Source of the DNA: Stieleria neptunia
Lineage (GTDB): Bacteria; Planctomycetota; Planctomycetia; Pirellulales; Pirellulaceae
Reading direction: 5' to 3'
NCBI RefSeq assembly: GCF_007754155.1
Contig: NZ_CP037423.1
Coordinates: forward strand, 5,762,567 to 5,826,566
DNA length: 64,000 nucleotides
The stretch's first letter is position 1; the number at the start of each line of letters is the position of its first letter. The notes under the pieces were generated by a model. The model saw only the letters and a list, made by a program, of their open reading frames with translations, made no database searches and was not told the origin of the DNA. The translations under genes were made by a program, and so were the position numbers. Below, piece by piece: positions 9,368 to 19,540 of the stretch.

Positions 9368-9464
9368 GGTGGCGAAAGCTTCCAGCTTGCAAAGGTTTCT
9401 CAACGGCGGCAGGCTCGCAGTGGCAAGCAGGATGCTTACTCCACTTTGACGCGTGATTGCGTGG

Positions 9465-9911
9465 TTAGCATTCCAGATCGTCGACGACTTTCGGCAACGA
9501 GAATTCGGGTTCGAACGCGCCATCAAAGGGGTAGACGTCGTCGAAGTCTTCGCGACGATCCGACTCGCTCTTGCGCATCTGCTCGATGCGGATCAGATTG
9601 TAAACGATTTCACCGAAGTCGCTGGTCGATTTGATCCCCCACGACCCCAGCACCATGCTGCCCAGGTAACCGTACTGGTCGATGGCGTATTGACGACAGG
9701 CTTCGCAGAGTTGCTGACCGGTGATGTGTTTGGGGCGGCCCTTGGAGATTGACTCCGCCGCAACGGTGGCTTGAGTCAGCTCGGGCAGATGCTCGTGGGC
9801 AAACTGCAGAGCTTCTCGGATGAACTGATAGGCCTCGTACTTGTACCGCGCGTCCTCCTTCAACAACTTTCGCATCGCTTGGAGGGGCGAGTTGGTCAAT
9901 TCATTGCTCAT
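9465..9911 (-). CDS. Minf_1886-type planctomycete/verrucomicrobial protein
   Basis: 148 residues. The sequence matches my recollection of a small family restricted to Planctomycetota and Verrucomicrobiota: helical N-terminus with YKYEAYQFIREAL, central HITGQQLCEACRQYAI, then GSWGIKSTSDFGEIVYNLI and an acidic tail. Its function is not established. It follows the PSP1 gene in the same direction, with a 62-bp gap, so it may share that transcript. Confidence 0.75.
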   Translation of the reverse strand: MSNELTNSPLQAMRKLLKEDARYKYEAYQFIREALQFAHEHLPELTQATVAAESISKGRPKHITGQQLCEACRQYAIDQYGYLGSMVLGSWGIKSTSDFGEIVYNLIRIEQMRKSESDRREDFDDVYPFDGAFEPEFSLPKVVDDLEC

Positions 9912-9973
9912 GTCGCGGTCTATCTTGATTCGTTATTTATCAGATTCATCACACCGTCATCCTCGACCATCCG

Positions 9974-10891
9974 TCAAGCGTCTCGACTGCCGCCTTTTCG
10001 CCCGCTGCGGCGGGGTTTGGCCGGCGGCGGCGCCTTGGTCACACGGACGACTTGGTCGACACCTACCAGTATCCTCCGTTTGTCCTCCGTTCGCACCATC
10101 AATTGTTGCGAAAGAATGTCGTGAGCCAAGACCGAAGCGTTGCCTTCTCGGGTCAAAATCTCCGCACCGATCGGCGGCAGCTCGGCCGCAAGTGCCTCAT
10201 ACGTCTCAAACTCATAGCGTAAACAACATTTCAGCCGCCCGCATCGCCCGGAAATTTTTGTTGGATCCAGCGTCGATCGCTGTAGTTTCGCCATCTTCAT
10301 CGACACCGGCGGCATCTTGCTCAAAAACGTCGCACAGCACAACGGTTGGCCACAATCGCCATAATCGGCCAGCAGCTTGGCCTCGTCGCGGACGCCGATC
10401 TGCCGCATTTCGATCCGCGTCTGGAACTCGCCGGCCAGATCGCGGACCAGTTGGCGAAAATCGACCCGCCCCTCGGCGACGTAGTAGACGACGATCCGTT
10501 CTCCGCCGAGCAGACGCTCCACGTCCACCAAATCCATTTTCAGCCCCCGCGCGTCGACGCAGCGTTGACAGATCGCCAAATCATCGCGGGTCTGGGCCTG
10601 GATGTGTTCCCACTGCGTGCGATCATCCTCCGAAAGCCGCCGGACAATCTTTCCCGCCGTGGGCTCGTCCATGGAATCGAGCGCGTTGGATGTCGCTTCA
10701 CAGAGCACCGTTGCGATTTCGGTTCCGCGTTCGGTTCGCGCGACCACCTGGTCGTTGTAGCGAAAGCTCTCACGCGCACTGAGCACGCCGAGGATTCGCA
10801 TGGAGCCGAACCGTGCGACATATTCCCAGCCTTTTTTCGGTTTCGGCGGTTCCGTTGGCGTCAAACGTTCCGGTCCATCCGGACTCGTCAT
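9974..10891 (-). CDS. PSP1/RicT (YaaT)-family protein
   Basis: 305 residues containing the PSP1 domain: an N-terminal small beta domain (ARFGSMRILGVLS), the DLVDVERLLGGERIVVYYVAE core, and the cysteine-rich segments CGQPLCC and CGRLKCCL. In Bacillus RicT (YaaT) cysteines of this region take part in Fe-S cluster binding in the RicA-RicF-RicT complex that affects RNA maturation; the role in planctomycetes is not known. The ATG overlaps the stop of the upstream WD40 gene by 4 bp (ATGA), indicating translational coupling. The C-terminal 20 residues are a basic tail. Confidence 0.85.
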   Translation of the reverse strand: MTSPDGPERLTPTEPPKPKKGWEYVARFGSMRILGVLSARESFRYNDQVVARTERGTEIATVLCEATSNALDSMDEPTAGKIVRRLSEDDRTQWEHIQAQTRDDLAICQRCVDARGLKMDLVDVERLLGGERIVVYYVAEGRVDFRQLVRDLAGEFQTRIEMRQIGVRDEAKLLADYGDCGQPLCCATFLSKMPPVSMKMAKLQRSTLDPTKISGRCGRLKCCLRYEFETYEALAAELPPIGAEILTREGNASVLAHDILSQQLMVRTEDKRRILVGVDQVVRVTKAPPPAKPRRSGRKGGSRDA

Positions 10892-11874
10892 TCCTTGGCC
10901 TCAGCCGTTTTCGCGACGGCGGGTTGCCACGCCCAGCGTTGACCGGCGGTGACGATGCCGTTCTTGCGGGTGCCGACCAGCAATTGTCCTGCCCCCCGAA
11001 AACACAGCGCCCAAACACCGCTCTCGGCACCGATCGTCGAAACACTGCCTCCGGAAGCGAAATGGATTTTTCCACTGACTTCCGACGCCGCGATCTGGCC
11101 GGCATCGGAGACGGCGATCCGGGTGATCCAGTCCGTGCCCTTGGCGATCGACTCCGGTTTCGCATCCGGCTTGGCTTCGACCCGATACAAATTGCGATCG
11201 GCCGACCCCACGATCAGCGACGCATCACTTTCGTAGGCCACGCACCACGCGGTTTCTTCCCCCACCGCCACTGCCCCCGTGCTTTCCAGTTCGGGCCATT
11301 TCAGCAAATGGATTTTTCCCTCGCCATCGGTCGCGGCCAGTTGAGTCTTATTGGGGGAAAACGCCAGGGAGGTAATTGACGCCTGACTCAGTTCAACCGA
11401 TTTGGACACCTTGGCGTCGGCGACGCTCCAGGCAAACAGTTTCCCCGATTCGTTCCCCGCGACGATCATCTGGTCATCGGGCGAGACGACGATTTTTTGG
11501 CACCAGCGTTCAAAGGCCCCCTCGTGGGTCGTCGGCGTCTTGGATTCGACATCGTAGACCACCAAATTGCCCTTGTAGTCCGCGCTGGCGATCGTTTTTC
11601 CATCGGACGTGGTTGCGACCGTCCACACGGCGGCGGGATGCTCGTAAAGCTGTTCCAGTTGGTCGGCCGCGTCGGCTTGAAACCGTGTCACCGATCCGGG
11701 ACGCAACAGCAATCCGGTTGCCGTGCCGGCGACAAAACTTCCGTCACCGGCAGCGGTAATCGAGGTGATCCAAAGCGATTCGGAATCGACAGCCTTTCCG
11801 CCGCCGGAATCGTCAGCCTGGGAGGGAATCGTCAGCAGACCAAGAAACAGCGCGGCCAAACAACGAATTTTCAT
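10888..11874 (-). CDS. Secreted WD40-repeat beta-propeller protein
   Basis: From ATG 11874 the protein starts MKIRCLAALFLGLLTIPSQA, a clean signal peptide; an ATG 9 bp upstream is also possible. The mature chain of about 300 residues contains repeats ending in the WD40-like pattern (IASADYKGNLVVYDVE, MIVAGNESGKLFAWSV, LAATDGEGKIHLLKWP, LIVGSADRNLYRVE), enough for a seven-bladed propeller. No catalytic motif; probably a binding scaffold in the periplasm. Its 3' end overlaps the PSP1 start, so the two are one operon. Confidence 0.85.
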   Translation of the reverse strand: MKIRCLAALFLGLLTIPSQADDSGGGKAVDSESLWITSITAAGDGSFVAGTATGLLLRPGSVTRFQADAADQLEQLYEHPAAVWTVATTSDGKTIASADYKGNLVVYDVESKTPTTHEGAFERWCQKIVVSPDDQMIVAGNESGKLFAWSVADAKVSKSVELSQASITSLAFSPNKTQLAATDGEGKIHLLKWPELESTGAVAVGEETAWCVAYESDASLIVGSADRNLYRVEAKPDAKPESIAKGTDWITRIAVSDAGQIAASEVSGKIHFASGGSVSTIGAESGVWALCFRGAGQLLVGTRKNGIVTAGQRWAWQPAVAKTAEAKE

Positions 11875-11955
11875 GAGTCGCATTCTGAACAAGGAGGGAA
11901 TCGAGGGGGGGAGGAATCATCAAGCTTCATTGTAACGCTTTCTGATCACGGCATC

Positions 11956-13632
11956 CTACTCGTCGGTCACGCAACCTTCGCTGGCGGATTTGACGGTCTT
12001 GATGTACTTGTACAGCGTCCCGCGTTTCGCCTTCAGCGACGGGGCGGCCCAAGTCGCTTTCCGCGCTGCGATCTCCTCGTCCGACAGCGCCACGTCCAAC
12101 GAATTGGTTTCCGCGTCGATGGTGATTTGGTCACCGTCTTGGAGCAATCCGATCGGCCCGCCGAGTTGTGCTTCGGGGGTGACGTGCCCGACGATGAATC
12201 CGTGGCTGCCGCCGCTGAATCGACCATCGGTGATCATCGCGACATCGGACCCTAAACCGGCTCCCATGATCGCACTGGTCGGCGTCAACATCTCCGGCAT
12301 GCCGGGCCCACCTTGGGGACCTTCGTAACGGATCACGACGACGTCGCCTTTTTGGATCTGCTTCTGCTCCAGCGCCGCCAACATCTGTTCTTCGCTGTCG
12401 TAGCAACGCGCCGGGCCGGTGAATTTCAATCCTTCCTTACCGGTGATTTTTGCCACCGCACCCTCGGGCGCCAAACTGCCTTTGAGGATCCGAATGTGAC
12501 CGCTGGGCTTGATCGGTTTTTCAACCGAGCTGACGATCTTTTGACCTTCCTTCAACCCGGGCAAGTCCGCCACGTTTTCGGCAAGCGTCTTGCCGGTCAC
12601 GGTCAGGCATGAACCGTCCATCAGCCCTTTTTCCAGCAGATACTTCATGACCGCCGGCGTTCCACCGATCGAATGCAAGTCTTCTTGGACGAACTTTCCG
12701 CTCGGTTTCAGATCGGCCAGGTAAGGAATCCGATCGCTGACCGATTGAAAGTCGTCGATCGAAAGCGAAACGTCGACGCTGCGCGCCATCGCGATCAAGT
12801 GCAACACGGCGTTGGTGCTGCCGCCGAGCGCCATCACGGTGACCATCGCGTTTTCAAATGCAGCCCGCGTCATGATGTCGCGCGGCTTGATGTCTTTCTT
12901 TAGCAATTCCAACATCGCTTCGCCGGCCAGTCGGCACTCGTCTTTTTTCTGTTGGTCTTCCGCCGGTGCACTGGCGGAATAGGGAAGCGACATGCCCAAC
13001 GCTTCGATCGCGGTGGCCATCGTGTTGGCCGTGTACATGCCGCCACAGGCTCCCGCGCCCGGACAACTTTTCTCAACGATCGCTTGTCGTTCGTCGTCGC
13101 TGATCTGTCCGGCGATGAATTGGCCGTAACACTGAAACGCGCTGACGATGTCCAGTTTTTCTCCGTTGCGAAAGCCGGGTTTGATCGTGCCGCCGTAAAC
13201 CATGATCGCCGGGCGATTCAATCGCCCCATCGCGATCAAGCAACCCGGCATATTCTTGTCACACCCCGGCAACGCGATCAGTCCGTCGTACCACTGGGCC
13301 GCCATGATCGTTTCGATCGAATCGGCGATCAGATCGCGGCTTTGCAGGGAGTAACTCATTCCGTCGGTGCCCATCGAAATCCCATCACTGACGCCGATGG
13401 TGTTGAATCGCATCCCGACCATGCCAGCCGCTTCCACACCGCCCTTGACCTCGGCGGCCAAGTCCAACAGGTGCATGTTGCAGCTGTTCCCCTCGTACCA
13501 AACGCTCGCGATCCCGACCTGGGGCTTGTCCATGTCCTCGCGGGTCAATCCCGTCGCGTAGAGCATAGCTTGGGAGGCACCCTGACTTTTCGGCTGCGTG
13601 ATCTTGCTCGAGTATTTGTTCAGCTGGGACAT
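11956..13632 (-). CDS. ilvD: Dihydroxy-acid dehydratase
   Basis: 558 residues, normal length for the short IlvD/Edd-type dehydratases. It dehydrates 2,3-dihydroxy-isovalerate and -methylvalerate to the 2-keto acids of valine and isoleucine synthesis. The iron-sulfur ligands are visible: C51 (GNSCNMH), C124 in [10 protein letters not shown] (122-131), and the later [11 protein letters not shown]; the C-terminal [13 protein letters not shown] is the family signature. Start at ATG 13632. It stands alone, with a dispersed palindromic repeat just upstream (13665-13687) and the WD40 gene 80 bp downstream. Confidence 0.97.
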   Translation of the reverse strand: MSQLNKYSSKITQPKSQGASQAMLYATGLTREDMDKPQVGIASVWYEGNSCNMHLLDLAAEVKGGVEAAGMVGMRFNTIGVSDGISMGTDGMSYSLQSRDLIADSIETIMAAQWYDGLIALPGCDKNMPGCLIAMGRLNRPAIMVYGGTIKPGFRNGEKLDIVSAFQCYGQFIAGQISDDERQAIVEKSCPGAGACGGMYTANTMATAIEALGMSLPYSASAPAEDQQKKDECRLAGEAMLELLKKDIKPRDIMTRAAFENAMVTVMALGGSTNAVLHLIAMARSVDVSLSIDDFQSVSDRIPYLADLKPSGKFVQEDLHSIGGTPAVMKYLLEKGLMDGSCLTVTGKTLAENVADLPGLKEGQKIVSSVEKPIKPSGHIRILKGSLAPEGAVAKITGKEGLKFTGPARCYDSEEQMLAALEQKQIQKGDVVVIRYEGPQGGPGMPEMLTPTSAIMGAGLGSDVAMITDGRFSGGSHGFIVGHVTPEAQLGGPIGLLQDGDQITIDAETNSLDVALSDEEIAARKATWAAPSLKAKRGTLYKYIKTVKSASEGCVTDE

Positions 13633-13664
13633 GAGTTACGGTGTTTGGGGAAAAAGGGGATGGA

Positions 13665-13687
13665 GTGGCGTAAGCTTCCAGCTTGCG
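13665..13687. repeat. Dispersed palindromic repeat TAAGCTTCCAGCTTGC
   Basis: A copy of the family also seen at 9371-9390, 19285-19347, 53250-53272, 53314-53336 and 53341-53363, in both orientations and only between genes. The core AAGCTtcCAGCTT is an imperfect dyad. Function unknown. Confidence 0.75.
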
Positions 13688-13804
13688 GCGGGGAAAAAAC
13701 CGGGGCGGTTGATCGCACGGGAGCTCGAACGGTTATTATCATGATCGTTGCCCGTTTCACAATCCGCCGGACTCTCGGCGATCCCAGCCATCGGATTTTT
13801 TGCC

Positions 13805-14530
13805 ATGCCCAGCCTCCTGCGTCCAAACCTGCTGTACGGATTATCGCGTTCGGCGTTGCCGGCCGCCTGCCTGGATGCCGTGGTCTGTCTGGTCGCCGTT
13901 GCCTGCATGGTACCCGCCGCCTGCATGGTACCCGCCGCCTGCTTGTCAGCCGCTGACACCCCGGCCGGCGAAGAGGTTCAGTTGTTCGACGGGAAAACGC
14001 TCGACGGATGGAATGGTGACACCAAGTGGTTTCGCGTCCAGGATGGAGCGATCATTGCCGGAAGCGCGACCGAAAAAATACCCGCCAACCAGTTTCTGTG
14101 TACCAACAAGTCCTATCGCGACTTTGAGTTATCGGTCGAAGCGAAATTGGTCGGACAAGGCAACAACGCCGGCGTTCAATTCCGCACCAAACGCATCCCC
14201 AACGACACCGAAGTCATCGGCTACCAGGCGGACATCGGATTCATGCCCAACGGTACCTGCTGGGGGGCGTTGTATGATGAATCCAGACGACGAAAGTTTT
14301 TGGCCGAATCACCCGAGCTGGCGATGAAGACGGTGAAACGCGGCCAATGGAACACGTTAAAAATCATCGCCCGCGGCGACCGGATCCAGATCTTTTTGAA
14401 CGGCGTCCAAACGGTGGACTACACCGAACCCGATCCCGAAATCGAACGCGATGGCGTGATCGCGCTGCAGGTCCACAGCGGACCGCCGCTGGAGGTCTAT
14501 TACCGAAACGTGAGATTAAAAGAGCTTTGA
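13805..14530 (+). CDS. DUF1080 (3-keto-disaccharide hydrolase-like) secreted protein
   Basis: 241 residues from ATG 13805; an in-frame ATG at 13748 would add 19 residues before the signal. The signal region is unusual: an 18-bp tandem duplication yields AACMVPAACMVPAACL. The mature domain starts GEEVQLFDGKTLDGWNG, the hallmark of DUF1080, followed by NAGVQFRTKRIP and FLNGVQTVDYTEPDP, typical of this concanavalin-like jelly roll. Members are glycoside-binding or 3-keto-glycoside hydrolases, strongly expanded in planctomycetes. Likely periplasmic; the exact substrate is not shown. Confidence 0.88.
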   Translation: MPSLLRPNLLYGLSRSALPAACLDAVVCLVAVACMVPAACMVPAACLSAADTPAGEEVQLFDGKTLDGWNGDTKWFRVQDGAIIAGSATEKIPANQFLCTNKSYRDFELSVEAKLVGQGNNAGVQFRTKRIPNDTEVIGYQADIGFMPNGTCWGALYDESRRRKFLAESPELAMKTVKRGQWNTLKIIARGDRIQIFLNGVQTVDYTEPDPEIERDGVIALQVHSGPPLEVYYRNVRLKEL

Positions 14531-14587
14531 GCGGCGTTGGTGTCCTGCCTTGAGAAACCGTCCAGCAAATGAACGACCGGTGTTTCG

Positions 14588-14654
14588 AGTACGATGGCCC
14601 TTCCGGGCCGTCGCCCGTGGGGCTCTGCGCGACGACCTAGAAAGGACGTCGTAC
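14588..14654 (-). repeat. Single inverted copy of the 83-bp repeat family
   Basis: Read on the minus strand it matches the units at 607-839 (TACGACGTCCTTTCTAGG ... GACGGCCCGGAAGGGCC). The remainder of 14531-14795 shows no gene. Confidence 0.75.
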
Positions 14655-14795
14655 ACCCCTCCGCCGACCACCTCTCACCCATTCGGTCAGATTTGTCGCG
14701 TTTCGCGCTAGCCCTAAGCTGGACGGTCTCGAAAGCCTGCACACCAACACGTATGCCCGTGCGATTTGTGCCTGTGCCTAAACGTTGACGAAGCA

Positions 14796-15830
14796 CTAAT
14801 TGACGCCGAAACGATGAACCGTCGTTTCAACGAGTTTGTCTCCCGGTCGCAGCAACGTGCTGGGGAAATTCGGCTTGTTGGGCGCGTCGGGATAGTGCTG
14901 CGTCTCCAGGCAAAACGCGTCATGGGATCCGAGCCCGGCGTTTTCGGGGCCGCCGCCAAGGTGATTGGCCGTGTAGAGCTGGATCCCGGGCTGCGTCGTT
15001 TCAATCTCCAACGTCCTCCCCGAATCGGGATCCGCCACCAACGCCGCTTTTCGTAACCGGCCCGGCTCGCCAGGCACGACGTAGCAGTGGTCATAGCCCT
15101 TGGTCGCGGGGAGTCGGTCCAGGCGTTCGCCCAGCGGCGTCGGCGTACGGAAATCAAGTGGCGTCCCCTGCACGTCGTTGGTCTTGCCGGTCGGGATCAA
15201 GTCCTCGTCGACGTCCAAGAACTGATCCGCGGGAATCGTCGCGACGTGGTCGGTTGCGGTCCCCGTCCCGACGCCGCCCAGATTCCAATAGCTGTGATTG
15301 GTCAGATTGACGTGCGTCGGCTTGTCGGTGGTCGCCGTGTAGACGATTTTCAGCTCGTCGGCGTCATTCCAGCTGTACTCGGCGGTCGCTTCGACGTTGC
15401 CGGGAAAGCCGTTGTCCCCGTCGGGGCTGGTCAGGCGGAATCGCACGCCCACCGATCCGTCCTGCTCCAGCGTCTCGGCGGTCCACACCTGGTAGGAAAA
15501 ATTCTTGACCCCGCCGTGCAGTTGGTGTTTTCCGTGATTGACGACCAGAGCATACTCAGTACCGTCGATCGTGAACTTTGCGTTGCCGATGCGATTGCAG
15601 AACCGACCGACACTGCTGCCGAAGTACGGATGCCCGGCGACATAGCGATCCAGGGAGCCAAAGCACGCATTGACGTTGGCCAGCGCCCCGTCGCGATCGG
15701 GCACTTGGACATCCAACAGGATGGCGCCAAAGTTCATCACACTGACTCGGTGACCGCTCGAATTGATGAGCGTGTAGCGGGTGATCGGCTGATCGTCGGC
15801 GATTCCAAACGGTGTGGTTTCGATCTTCAT
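14796..15830 (-). CDS. galM: Aldose 1-epimerase (galactose mutarotase)
   Basis: 344 residues from ATG 15830 (MKIETTPFG). The enzyme interconverts alpha and beta anomers of aldoses such as galactose. Family marks: FGSSVGRFCNRIGNAKF near residue 75, NHGKHQLHGG, the catalytic-His segment NLTNHSYWNLGG, and the C-terminal CLETQHYPDAPN with the catalytic Glu region. The frame remains open upstream to 16058, and an ATG at 15930 would add a hydrophobic stretch (LPSICFVALCLFPPFS), so an exported form is possible. The extension overlaps the divergent dus gene start, which argues for the shorter form. Confidence 0.9.
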   Translation of the reverse strand: MKIETTPFGIADDQPITRYTLINSSGHRVSVMNFGAILLDVQVPDRDGALANVNACFGSLDRYVAGHPYFGSSVGRFCNRIGNAKFTIDGTEYALVVNHGKHQLHGGVKNFSYQVWTAETLEQDGSVGVRFRLTSPDGDNGFPGNVEATAEYSWNDADELKIVYTATTDKPTHVNLTNHSYWNLGGVGTGTATDHVATIPADQFLDVDEDLIPTGKTNDVQGTPLDFRTPTPLGERLDRLPATKGYDHCYVVPGEPGRLRKAALVADPDSGRTLEIETTQPGIQLYTANHLGGGPENAGLGSHDAFCLETQHYPDAPNKPNFPSTLLRPGDKLVETTVHRFGVN

Positions 15831-16041
15831 GGTCGATGGGAAAGACGGTTTTGGCGGGCGGGAAAACGGGGGAAACAGACACAATGCGACGAAACAAATC
15901 GATGGCAAGGTCAGGTCACACAACATCATGACGGGTCCGCTTGGGGAATTGAATGGGGGCACCGTTGACGTCGGCGATCGGCAGATCGCGTCCGGCGGCC
16001 GATCGCGCTCGGCCGCAACCGCCCCCCCAAAGAAGCACCCC

Positions 16042-17121
16042 ATGAACGAGCCTGGCACGGCGGCCCCCTGTCGCTATCGTGACCTGGACATCGGCAACGT
16101 GCGGATCGGTTTTCCCGTCGTGCAAGCGGCGTTGAGCGGCTACAGCGACTTGCCGATGCGCGTGATCGCACGACGACACGGTGCCAGTTACAGCGTCTGT
16201 GAAGTGATGCTGGACCAGTTCTTGTTGGCGCTGGGAAAACGGCAAAAGACGAAACACTTTCTGGACATTCACCCCGACGAACACCCCGTCGGCGGACAAT
16301 TGATGGGGGCCGAACCGGAACAGTTTTCTCTCGGCGCACTCAAATTGGTCGAAGCCGGGTTTGACATCATCGACGTCAATTTCGGCTGTCCGGTGAAGAA
16401 GGTTTTGGGGCGATGTCGGGGCGGATTTCATCTGTCACAGCCGAAGGTCGCGATCGAGATTTTGCAGCGAACCCGCGACATCGTCCCCCCCCACATCCCG
16501 GTCACCGTCAAAATGCGTCGCGGCATCGACGAGACACAGCAATCCCGCGACGCGTTCTTCGAGATCCTGGACGGTGCCAGGGACGCCGGCCTGGCCGCCG
16601 CCACCGTGCACGGCCGGACCGTCGTCCAACGCTATGTCGGCCCCAGCCGCTGGCAGTTCTTAAGCGAGGTGAAATCACACGTCGGTCGATCGATGCAGAT
16701 TCTCGGCAGCGGCGATCTGTTCTCCGCCGAAGACTGCTTGCGGATGATCGACCAAACGGGAATCGACGGCGTCACCGTGGCCCGCGGAGCGATCGGCAAC
16801 CCCTGGATTTTCCAACAAGCCCGGGCGCTCGCTGGCGGCCAATCGCTGCCCGATCCGCCGTCGCTGCACCAGCAAGCCGATGTCATGCGCGAACACTTTT
16901 CGCTCTGTGAACAGACCTATGGCGAGGGGCGGGCCCCCTTGTTGATGAGGAAATTCGCCATTAAATACAGCCAATCGCACCCGGAATACGAATCGGTTCG
17001 CCAGGCGTTTGTCAAAATCAAAACGCGGGACGATTTCGAATCCGCGATTCAAATCCAGTACGGCAGCGACGGCCCCGGGCGGATGATCCCCCGCGATTGC
17101 CACGGCAGCCAGGAAGAATGA
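16042..17121 (+). CDS. dus: tRNA-dihydrouridine synthase
   Basis: 359 residues from ATG 16042. The FMN enzyme reduces uridine in tRNA D-loops. Seen: N-terminal FPVVQAALSGYSDLPMR, catalytic-Cys motif DVNFGCPVKKV, VTVKMRRGID, TVHGRTVVQRYVGPSRW and the phosphate-binding GSGDLFSAEDC...VARGAIGNPWIFQ. The segment after the catalytic Cys (GRCRGGFHLSQP) differs from the usual small-residue loop but keeps length. It is transcribed with the LarA-like gene 17 bp downstream. Confidence 0.93.
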   Translation: MNEPGTAAPCRYRDLDIGNVRIGFPVVQAALSGYSDLPMRVIARRHGASYSVCEVMLDQFLLALGKRQKTKHFLDIHPDEHPVGGQLMGAEPEQFSLGALKLVEAGFDIIDVNFGCPVKKVLGRCRGGFHLSQPKVAIEILQRTRDIVPPHIPVTVKMRRGIDETQQSRDAFFEILDGARDAGLAAATVHGRTVVQRYVGPSRWQFLSEVKSHVGRSMQILGSGDLFSAEDCLRMIDQTGIDGVTVARGAIGNPWIFQQARALAGGQSLPDPPSLHQQADVMREHFSLCEQTYGEGRAPLLMRKFAIKYSQSHPEYESVRQAFVKIKTRDDFESAIQIQYGSDGPGRMIPRDCHGSQEE

Positions 17122-17137
17122 CACCGGACCACGGACC

Positions 17138-18406
17138 ATGACGACTTATTTTGAAACCGGCAGCGAATCGACTTCGCTTACGTCGGACGATTTACGACGG
17201 GCGCTCGAAGAAACCTTTGCCAAGATCGGGCTGCCCGACAAGGCCTTGCTTTTGCCGCCCGACCACACACGGCTGTTCAGCCGCGCCGGTGAAATCACCG
17301 CGCTGTGCCACGAGATGCTGGGACAACGCGTCGCGGACATCATGCCGGCCCTGGGCACCCATAGCGCCATGAAGCCCGAACAACTGGCGCACATGTTCCC
17401 CGGCGTGCCCTTGGATCTGTTTCGCCCCCACCGCTGGCGCGACGACGTGGTGACCTTGGGCACCGTGCCGGCATCCTACGTTTCCGAAGTCACGGGGGGG
17501 CTGTACGACAAACCCTGGAAAGCCCAAGTCAACAAACTGCTCCGCGACGGCGGTCACGATCTGATTTTCTCGATCGGCCAAGTCGTGCCGCACGAAGTCA
17601 TCGGGATGGCCAACTACAACAAGAACGTCTTTGTCGGAACCGGCGGCGTCGAGGGGATCAACGAGAGCCATTACTTGAGCGCCGTCTACGGCATCGAACA
17701 AACGCTGGGGCGGGCGAACACGCCGCTGCGGCAAATCCTGAACTACGCCCAAGACGAATTCTGTCAGGGCATGCCGATCGTTTACGCCTTGACCGTGATC
17801 CAACAAATGCGCGACGGAACGCTGCACACGCGAGGCCTGTACATCGGCGATGATCACGAGACGTTCTTCAAAGCCGCCGAACTCGCCTATCAGGTCAACA
17901 TCACCCACCTCGAAAAACCGCCCCAGCACGTCGTCGCCTACCTGGATCCGTCGGAATTCAAAAGCACCTGGCTGGGCAACAAGGCGATCTATCGGACCCG
18001 TTTGGCGATCGCGACCGGCGGCCGGCTGACCATCCTGGGACCGGCGGTCGAAGAGTTTGGGGAAGATGGCGAGATTGACCGGTTGATTCGCAAATACGGT
18101 TACCGCACCAAAAAAGAGATCGTGCAATTGGTGGCCGAAAACGAAGACTTGGCGGCCAACCCATCGGCCGCGGCACACCTGGTTCACGGCTCCCATGAAA
18201 ACCGCTTTGAAGTCGTCTACGGGGCGGGAAAGCTCTCGGCCGAGGAGATCTCGTCGGTCGGCTATACCCCCGGCGACATCAACGCGTTGATGAACCGGTA
18301 CAACGTCAGCACGTTGACCGACGGCTGGCACACCGACGTCGACGGCAGCGAGTTCTATTACATCCAGAACCCGGCTCTAGGGCTTTGGCAAGCTGAGTTG
18401 AGTTAG
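17138..18406 (+). CDS. LarA-like (DUF2088) nickel-pincer racemase family protein
   Basis: 422 residues. The N-terminal domain has PPDHTR (residues 41-45) and ALGTHSAM (71-78), matching the DHTR and GTH motifs of lactate racemase LarA that bind substrate and cofactor; SIGQVVPHEVIGMANYNKN and FVGTGGVEGINESH follow. Characterised members use a nickel-pincer nucleotide to racemise 2-hydroxyacids, and many paralogues act on other 2-hydroxyacids. No larB, larC or larE gene is in the window, so the specific reaction is open. Confidence 0.85.
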   Translation: MTTYFETGSESTSLTSDDLRRALEETFAKIGLPDKALLLPPDHTRLFSRAGEITALCHEMLGQRVADIMPALGTHSAMKPEQLAHMFPGVPLDLFRPHRWRDDVVTLGTVPASYVSEVTGGLYDKPWKAQVNKLLRDGGHDLIFSIGQVVPHEVIGMANYNKNVFVGTGGVEGINESHYLSAVYGIEQTLGRANTPLRQILNYAQDEFCQGMPIVYALTVIQQMRDGTLHTRGLYIGDDHETFFKAAELAYQVNITHLEKPPQHVVAYLDPSEFKSTWLGNKAIYRTRLAIATGGRLTILGPAVEEFGEDGEIDRLIRKYGYRTKKEIVQLVAENEDLAANPSAAAHLVHGSHENRFEVVYGAGKLSAEEISSVGYTPGDINALMNRYNVSTLTDGWHTDVDGSEFYYIQNPALGLWQAELS

Positions 18407-18763
18407 CAAAACTATTTTCTCCGTTTGCCGGTATTTTGGTAGCATCCCCCCGCCAGAACCGTTTGAATTTAAGCAAATCAATGGGAAAGACGCAGCGCCC
18501 TCGATGATTGATCCGAAACGTCATGCGGATCCAGTCGGGGCGGGGCACATGCGTCTCGGTATCAAAGCAGTGAGAGAATAAAACGCGCCAATTCGAAAGA
18601 CTTCACAATCTGTCTTGGTTCGTAACGGGTCGTTTGCTATTTTCCCCGCACACGGCAAACGACGCGATGATCGGGACGATTTGCTGGTTTTGTTGACGCA
18701 TTTATCGAATGACCGGACCGGTGACACCGGCCGGGTTTCGTCTCGCTGGAAAGGAGCCCAGAA
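18407..18763. other. Intergenic region without recognised gene
   Basis: 357 bp between the LarA-like and rimI-like genes. A short T-rich tract follows the LarA-like stop, but no clear hairpin was found; AAGGAG at 18751-18756 serves the next gene. Nothing else seen. Confidence 0.6.
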
Positions 18764-19284
<521 letters not shown>

Positions 19285-19285
<1 letters not shown>

Positions 19286-19509
19286 TGGGGTAAGCATCCT
19301 GCTTGCCAGAAACCACCTGACTGAATCGCAAGCTGGAAGCTTACGCCCGATGCCACTTACTTAGGCTCTCTAGGTGTTAGCGGAATGGCGCGCGCCGTCC
19401 GGTCGCGTTTCAAAAACACCGTGAAAGACCGGAGGGCTCGCGCCCTACCGCTAACCAGAGCAGCCCGCTTGGCGTCAAAGCAAGTGGCATTGAAGCTTAC
19501 GCCACTGGG
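19285..19509. repeat. Cluster of dispersed intergenic repeats
   Basis: Contains TAAGCATCCTGCTTGCC (variant, 19291-19307), GCAAGCTGGAAGCTTACG (19328-19345), and GAAGCTTACGCCACTGG (19492-19508) of the AAGCTTCCAGCTT family. Between them sits a long imperfect inverted repeat, TTAGCGGAATGGCGCGCGCC..GGAGGGCTCGCGCCCTACCG (about 19377-19454), whose relative is at 59012-59086. No gene. Confidence 0.75.
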
Positions 19510-19540
19510 AAATCGTGGCGTCGGTCCGTAAACTTTCGCC

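Noticed and set aside
12952..13956. 334-codon plus-strand frame across ilvD
   Set aside because: Antisense to an intact ilvD with all family motifs; its translation is Arg/His-rich without any domain, typical of a high-GC shadow frame.
17192..18331. 379-codon minus-strand frame across the LarA-like gene
   Set aside because: Antisense to a gene with catalytic motifs in place; composition of a shadow frame.
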